From: Deltaproteobacteria bacterium
Lineage (GTDB): Bacteria > Desulfobacterota > Binatia > Bin18
DNA: 37,484 bases
Reading direction: 5' to 3'
NCBI GenBank assembly: GCA_009692435.1
Contig: SHZE01000012.1
Location: forward strand, 1-37,484
The notes below the pieces were generated by a model. The model saw only the letters and a program-made list of their open reading frames with translations, searched no databases and was not told the origin of the DNA. This document shows positions 33,642 to 37,484 of the stretch, piece after piece. The position numbers and the translations under genes are program-made. Numbering within the stretch: the first letter of the stretch is position 1; each line of letters begins with the position of its first letter.

Positions 33642-34671
33642 TTTCTCCAGGCACCACGGCATACTTGATTCCCTCCCCTCGCTGCAAGAGGTCCAGGGCG
33701 AGAGGCAACTGGGCAAGCGTGTAGGTGCCGCTAATGAATTTCTCCACGGAAATCTTTCCCGCGCTCAGCAAGTCGTAGGCTTGTCGTACAGCTTTCGGCG
33801 TCAAATGGAAGGGGCTCAACACCCGGATTTGATCGTAATGGAAGCGATAGGTGTCAAAGGACGCGGTCGTGCCCGCTGGACAGCCGCCAAACAAGACCAC
33901 TTGTCCACCTGGGCGGGCGAGCAACAATGATTCCTCCCACACCCGCGGCTGCGCTGTGCACTCGATCACAATATCCGCCCCGCGCCCTCCAGTGACATCC
34001 AACACTGCTTGTCGGGCATTCTCGGCGGCTTGCGGAATAATACCGTACGCCCCAACTGCTTGAGCCGCGCGTGCGCGCTCTGGGTTGCGAGCGATCACAT
34101 AGACGCGTTCCACGCCAAGGGCACGGAGCGCCACGATATGAAGTAGTCCGAATCCGCCCGCGCCAATGACCACCGCCGTGTCATCCGGTCGCAGCGTCGT
34201 TTGTTGGAGAGCGAAGATCACACAGGACAGTGGTTCAAGAAACGCGGCTTCAATGAAAGACAGGGTAGGGGGCTTGGGTAAAAGATTCGTGCGAGTGACG
34301 CGCGCGGGCACCGTGAGATATTCGGCATACCCACCCAGCACATAGGTCTCCATAAGAGTGGTGCAGAGATTTTCTTGCTGACGATGGCAATAGTAACAAT
34401 CTCCGCAGGGCCCGGTGGGGACAAGCATGACCTCATCACCTTCACGCACGGTGGCCACTTGCGCCCCGCGTGCCACCACCGTTCCCGCGTACTCATGGCC
34501 AAATCGCGTCGGTGGCGGCCATTTGGGATGTCCACGACGAAACGCCTTGAGGTCCGTGCCACAGGTCAGGGTCGCGCCGATTTTCAGGACAATCTCATCC
34601 GCCTGTGGCTGCGGAATGGGAATCTCGCGGATCGAGAGTTGTCCCGGCCCCAGGAGAAAAACCGCCTGCAT
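33637..34671 (-). CDS. Zinc-dependent alcohol dehydrogenase (MDR superfamily)
   Basis: This medium-chain dehydrogenase/reductase has about 344 residues. The catalytic zinc site includes CGTDLK and the GHEYAG motif, and the structural zinc site is the four-cysteine loop CGDCYYCHRQQENLC. The Rossmann motif VVIGAGGFGLLHIVALRALG binds NAD(P). The ATG at 34671 gives the usual start MQAVFLLGPGQ; an ATG six codons earlier (34689) overlaps the end of the HIT-like gene and is also possible. The sorbitol/threonine dehydrogenase-like group is the closest in layout. It precedes the acetyl-CoA hydrolase-like gene in transcription. Confidence 0.88.
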   Translation of the reverse strand: MQAVFLLGPGQLSIREIPIPQPQADEIVLKIGATLTCGTDLKAFRRGHPKWPPPTRFGHEYAGTVVARGAQVATVREGDEVMLVPTGPCGDCYYCHRQQENLCTTLMETYVLGGYAEYLTVPARVTRTNLLPKPPTLSFIEAAFLEPLSCVIFALQQTTLRPDDTAVVIGAGGFGLLHIVALRALGVERVYVIARNPERARAAQAVGAYGIIPQAAENARQAVLDVTGGRGADIVIECTAQPRVWEESLLLARPGGQVVLFGGCPAGTTASFDTYRFHYDQIRVLSPFHLTPKAVRQAYDLLSAGKISVEKFISGTYTLAQLPLALDLLQRGEGIKYAVVPGEK

Positions 34672-34682
34672 GGTGTTGCTGT

Positions 34683-34979
34683 TCACCATAACAATGGGCG
34701 TACGTGAAAATGATAATGGTCGGGAATCTGCCGCATCTGATGGTCGAACATCCATTTGGGAAATTTCCCGGCATACTTCTGTTCCGCGACCAGCGACAAC
34801 GCTTTTTCCATGTAGGCGACTTCTTCCGGGGTGACGTTCACTCGGTGTTCTCCGAGTACCGCGATTGGGACATCGCACGAATCGCAATCAAGAATGGTGA
34901 AGCGAAACGGATGATGAAACTCCGCATACCATTGGGTATAACGAGCCATGACGCAGAGGTCACAGGGACGGTCAACCAC
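34683..34979 (-). CDS. HIT-like protein with CxxC motifs
   Basis: The 98-residue protein ends with IPDHYHFHVRP, whose HYHFHVR fits the histidine-triad pattern of HIT nucleotide hydrolases. At the N-terminus CDLC, and later CDSC, could bind zinc, as in some HIT members. The middle VPIAVLGEHRVNVTPEE also fits. A GTG at 34979 with AAGGAGG 7 nt upstream is the clear start; longer frames to 35099 would overlap the divergent gene. It is upstream of and nearly overlapping the alcohol dehydrogenase gene. The family call is tentative because the protein is shorter than usual. Confidence 0.6.
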   Translation of the reverse strand: MVDRPCDLCVMARYTQWYAEFHHPFRFTILDCDSCDVPIAVLGEHRVNVTPEEVAYMEKALSLVAEQKYAGKFPKWMFDHQMRQIPDHYHFHVRPLLW

Positions 34980-35075
34980 GAAACTCCCTCCTTCGCACTG
35001 AGCAGAACCGAGATTGCGCTCGGCGGCCTTGGTCAGCATAATCGCTGGGCGGCATCTTACGGAGGAGTCGGAAAC

Positions 35076-35450
35076 ATGGCAAGGCGCGAAGGTGGACACA
35101 GGCGAAGAACAGTTGGCTGGCTCATCGTGCTCACGGTTTTTTTCGGGTATTTCGTCTGGGCATTACGATCCGAAGAGGTCTTTCGCGTCGTCGAGAGAAA
35201 ACTCGAGCAGACTCCCAGTGGTCTGGTCGTGAGCGGCGCGGTGCTCAATACCACCGCGACGGCAACGGGGGTCAATGTTGATGTGACATTCTTCGATCAT
35301 CACGGCCGCCAACTGACCCAAGAGACCGTGACGATTGACCACCTCGCCGCTGGCGCGACGGTTCCCTTCAGCACGAAACCCATAATGCTCACGACCATGA
35401 AAGACTACACGATTCATGTGAATACCGGCCCGAATATGTATGGGAATTAA
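35076..35450 (+). CDS. Membrane-anchored FxLYD-type protein
   Basis: The 124-residue protein has a basic N-terminus followed by a membrane segment (VGWLIVLTVFFGYFVWAL). An extracytoplasmic beta-sandwich domain of the FxLYD kind follows, with GLVVSGAVLNTTATATGVNV, VTFFDHHGRQL and LAAGATVPFSTKP. Such domains are common in envelope proteins of unknown function. The ATG at 35076 has GGAGGAG about 10 nt upstream; the frame is open further back, but that part overlaps the HIT-like gene on the other strand. It stands between divergent HIT-like and CoA-transferase genes. Confidence 0.7.
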   Translation: MARREGGHRRRTVGWLIVLTVFFGYFVWALRSEEVFRVVERKLEQTPSGLVVSGAVLNTTATATGVNVDVTFFDHHGRQLTQETVTIDHLAAGATVPFSTKPIMLTTMKDYTIHVNTGPNMYGN

Positions 35451-35568
35451 CGCTGCCCTCAACGCTTTCTGGATGTGGAATGTTGCCACGGGATGGCATG
35501 CTGATAAGTGGTAACACTTTACGGGCATTGGCGACGTTTTTTTCTGTAGGGCGGAACCGCGAGAAATC

Positions 35569-36969
35569 ATGTATAAACCTCTTGTCTCCGCCACCGAAGC
35601 CATCGCTGACATCGCCGCTGGCGCGAGTATTGTCTTGGGCGGCTTTGGCGTGCTCCAAGGCTGGCCGCATGATGTGCTGTGCGCGCTGCGTGACCTTGGC
35701 GTGAAGAATCTCACGCTGATCTGTAACTCTCCTGGCTTTGGTCCATACTCTCCGCAAATCCTGGCGGAAAATCGCCAGATCAAGAAACTCATCGCGTCCT
35801 TCGGTGGATATGCGTATCGGACCACGCCGCTCTCCGAGCAAATTGGTCGTGGCGAGGTTGCATTTGAAATGGTACCGCAAGGAACGCTCGTCGAACGTCT
35901 GCGCGCTGGCGGTGCTGGCATTCCCGCGTTCTTCACGCCCACCGGAGTAGGCACCCTCGTCGCGGAAGGGAAAGAAACGCGCGTCTTCAATGGGCGCGCA
36001 TATCTCCTTGAGACGGCACTGCGCGCGGACTTCGCGGTGATTCGCGCACACCGCGCCGATACCTATGGCAATCTCGTTTATCGTCGCACAGGGCGAAACT
36101 TTCATCCTCCTTTCGCGACCGCCGCCAATGTGACCATCGCCGAAGTCGATGAGATCGTTGAGCCGGGAACGCTAGACCCGGAGGGAATTGCGACACCGGG
36201 GATTTTTGTCCAGCGCCTCGTTCATCGTCACACGCCGATGCGCAAAGAGACGGTGTTGGACATCATGCGTACGAGTGGACGGAACGTGAAAGTCAGCGAA
36301 ACCGCCGGAGAAAGTGGACATGGACTGTCCCCAGAATTGATGGCGTTGCGCGCCGCGCGATTGTTACAACCTGGACAGTACGTGAATCTTGGTATTGGCT
36401 TACCCACATTGGTTTCCGATTTTCTCCCCGACGGCGTGACGCTCCATGCTGAAAACGGCATTCTCGGCTATGGTCGCCTCGCTCCGGCGGGCGAAGAGGA
36501 CATTGATCTCTACAACGCCAGCTCTCAACTGGTGACCCTCCAACCGGGCGCGAGTTTTTTTCATAGTGCCGACGCTTTTGTGATGGCGCGTGGCGGGCAT
36601 ATCGATACGGTTGTCCTGGGCGGGTTTCAGGTTGCCGAGAACGGTGATTTAGCGAATTGGAAAACGCCAACGATGGGTGCTGGCGCGGTTGGTGGGGCGA
36701 TGGACCTCGCGGTTGGTGCGCGAACGCTGATTGTCGTGATGTTCCACACCACCAAGGACGGTGGCTTAAAATTGCTCCGGGAGTGCACCTATCCGTTGAC
36801 AGCGTCGCATTGCGTCTCGTGGGTCGTCACGAATCTCGCGCTGATTCAGGTCGATGCGCACGGTTTTCTGCTGAAGGAGTTAGCGCCAGGGGTCTCGCTT
36901 GATGAAGTCCGAGCGGCGACCGCCGCGCCGTTACAACTTGCTTCAGATCTCCGAGAGATGGAGTTTTGA
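35569..36969 (+). CDS. 3-oxoacid CoA-transferase, fused A and B subunits
   Basis: This family I CoA-transferase moves CoA from an acyl-CoA, such as succinyl-CoA, to a 3-oxoacid. The A-type half includes GGFGVLQGWPHDVLCAL, the GVGTLVAEGKETR segment and RADTYGNLVYR. The B-type half, from about residue 255, includes LGIGLPTLVSDFLPDG and the catalytic Glu295 in AENGILGYG. Both halves are in one 466-residue chain, as in the animal SCOT and some bacterial enzymes, whereas many bacteria use two genes. GCGAGAAATC precedes the ATG. A truncated luciferase-like gene follows. Confidence 0.9.
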   Translation: MYKPLVSATEAIADIAAGASIVLGGFGVLQGWPHDVLCALRDLGVKNLTLICNSPGFGPYSPQILAENRQIKKLIASFGGYAYRTTPLSEQIGRGEVAFEMVPQGTLVERLRAGGAGIPAFFTPTGVGTLVAEGKETRVFNGRAYLLETALRADFAVIRAHRADTYGNLVYRRTGRNFHPPFATAANVTIAEVDEIVEPGTLDPEGIATPGIFVQRLVHRHTPMRKETVLDIMRTSGRNVKVSETAGESGHGLSPELMALRAARLLQPGQYVNLGIGLPTLVSDFLPDGVTLHAENGILGYGRLAPAGEEDIDLYNASSQLVTLQPGASFFHSADAFVMARGGHIDTVVLGGFQVAENGDLANWKTPTMGAGAVGGAMDLAVGARTLIVVMFHTTKDGGLKLLRECTYPLTASHCVSWVVTNLALIQVDAHGFLLKELAPGVSLDEVRAATAAPLQLASDLREMEF

Positions 36970-37041
36970 TGTGGAAGACGCGCGCGCAGTGTTCGACTCG
37001 CGCGCCTACCGCTGGTGAGATTTGTTGAGAAAGGAACACGT

Positions 37042-37359
37042 ATGACAATGGCATCGCAATCGCGGAATCTTGGGTTAGCGCTCCCGCTACGGGAAAACGT
37101 CGGACTACAGAAAACGCTCGAACTGGCACGAGAAGCGGAACAACTTGGCTATCGCTCGTTATGGACGGCTGAGGTGAATGGGCTTGATGCGCTGACGGTC
37201 CTGGCAAGCTACGCCACTGTCACATCTCGGGTACAGCTTGGCACGGGTGTGGTAGCAATCCAGAGCCGCACGCCGGTGATGACCGCGATGAGTTTTGCTT
37301 CCCTGCATGTACTATCAGGCGGACGCGCGATCATTGGGCTAGTGGCACGTATTAACTAA
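37042..37359 (+). pseudogene. LLM-class monooxygenase, truncated by an IS element
   Basis: This is the N-terminal part of a luciferase-like (F420/FMN-dependent) oxidoreductase. It shows LGLALPLRENVGLQKTLELAREAEQLGYRSLW-type start features, LGTGVVAIQSRTPVMTA and LSGGRAIIGL. The family would continue with G and 200 or more residues, but here the frame enters unrelated AT-rich DNA after GRAIIGL and stops at 37357-37359. The break is at a CTAG at 37339-37342, the preferred target of IS630-type elements. AAGGAA precedes the ATG at 37042. The gene is very likely inactivated. Confidence 0.8.
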
Positions 37360-37484
37360 ATTGTAGTATATTGCTAATTCTCTGAAGGTGAGCAACACTC
37401 TTGAGGAGAACAAGATGCCCGCCAAGCGTTCCATTGTCAAACTGACAAAAGAAGAAAAAACCCGTCTAAAGGAAGTCATCAGCA
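37340..37484 (+). mobile_element. IS630-like insertion sequence, left end
   Basis: The AT-rich sequence begins at the TA of a CTAG inside the monooxygenase gene and leads into a transposase gene start. IS630/Tc1-type elements duplicate TA and favour CTAG. The right end, the full inverted repeats and the second TA lie outside the window, so the exact boundary is inferred. Confidence 0.75.
37415..37484 (+). CDS. IS630-family transposase, N-terminus only
   Basis: The 23 residues visible, starting MPAKRSIVKLTKEEKTRL, match the typical start of IS630-family transposases (MPAK-basic, then VxLTxEE). GAGGAG lies 6 nt before the ATG at 37415. The gene runs off the window, so its integrity cannot be judged. 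Confidence 0.75.
   Translation, partial: MPAKRSIVKLTKEEKTRLKEVIS

Overview
This window is GC-rich, gene-dense bacterial DNA, probably from an environmental metagenome. Two things suggest a deltaproteobacterium-related or similar uncultured lineage: the gene order pgpA-cinA-thpR-recA-recX-alaS-phoH-ybeY, and a run of genes for aromatic and acyl-CoA metabolism. The phylum is inference only. I saw no rRNA, tRNA or CRISPR array.

Layout. 150-2505: an acyl-CoA synthetase (NDP-forming type) with an N-terminally shortened ATP-grasp domain, then a seven-iron ferredoxin. 2587-4354 (minus): a DsbA/HCCA-isomerase-like protein, an alpha/beta hydrolase and a small unknown protein. 4465-5723: coaE coupled to a HAD phosphatase. 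5767-6964: a decayed stretch with a frameshifted ureD lacking urease genes and the tail of a histidine kinase. 7021-8043 (minus): a YbhN/UPF0104-type membrane protein. 8220-10946: an AmnB/AmnA-type extradiol dioxygenase pair and a nitrilase-family amidohydrolase, followed by a small secreted protein. 11409-15018 (minus): a type III polyketide synthase, an isoprenylcysteine-type methyltransferase, an FtsX-type permease and its ATPase, which look like a lipid polyketide synthesis and export unit. 15050-15705 (minus): a frameshifted metallophosphoesterase. 15852-20540: small unknown genes, trmJ, and rpoZ-dnaJ-rpoH. 20841-22098: a secreted or membrane-anchored protein with a strong terminator, then a cupin. 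22139-23353 (minus): an MFS transporter. 23390-32248 (minus): the conserved housekeeping operon, with a Uma2-family nuclease gene between recA and recX. 32344-34979 (minus): an acetyl-CoA hydrolase/transferase, a zinc alcohol dehydrogenase and a HIT-like protein. 35076-37484: an FxLYD protein, a fused 3-oxoacid CoA-transferase, and a luciferase-like monooxygenase gene cut by an IS630-like element that runs off the window.

The most unusual structural feature is a family of intergenic tandem arrays with a 7-nt period. At least eleven tracts occur, almost all in spacers between genes on the same strand, each with a different heptamer. Some form mirror-image pairs. Two run into the 5' coding ends of recX and the ABC ATPase gene, where a change of one unit would shift the reading frame.
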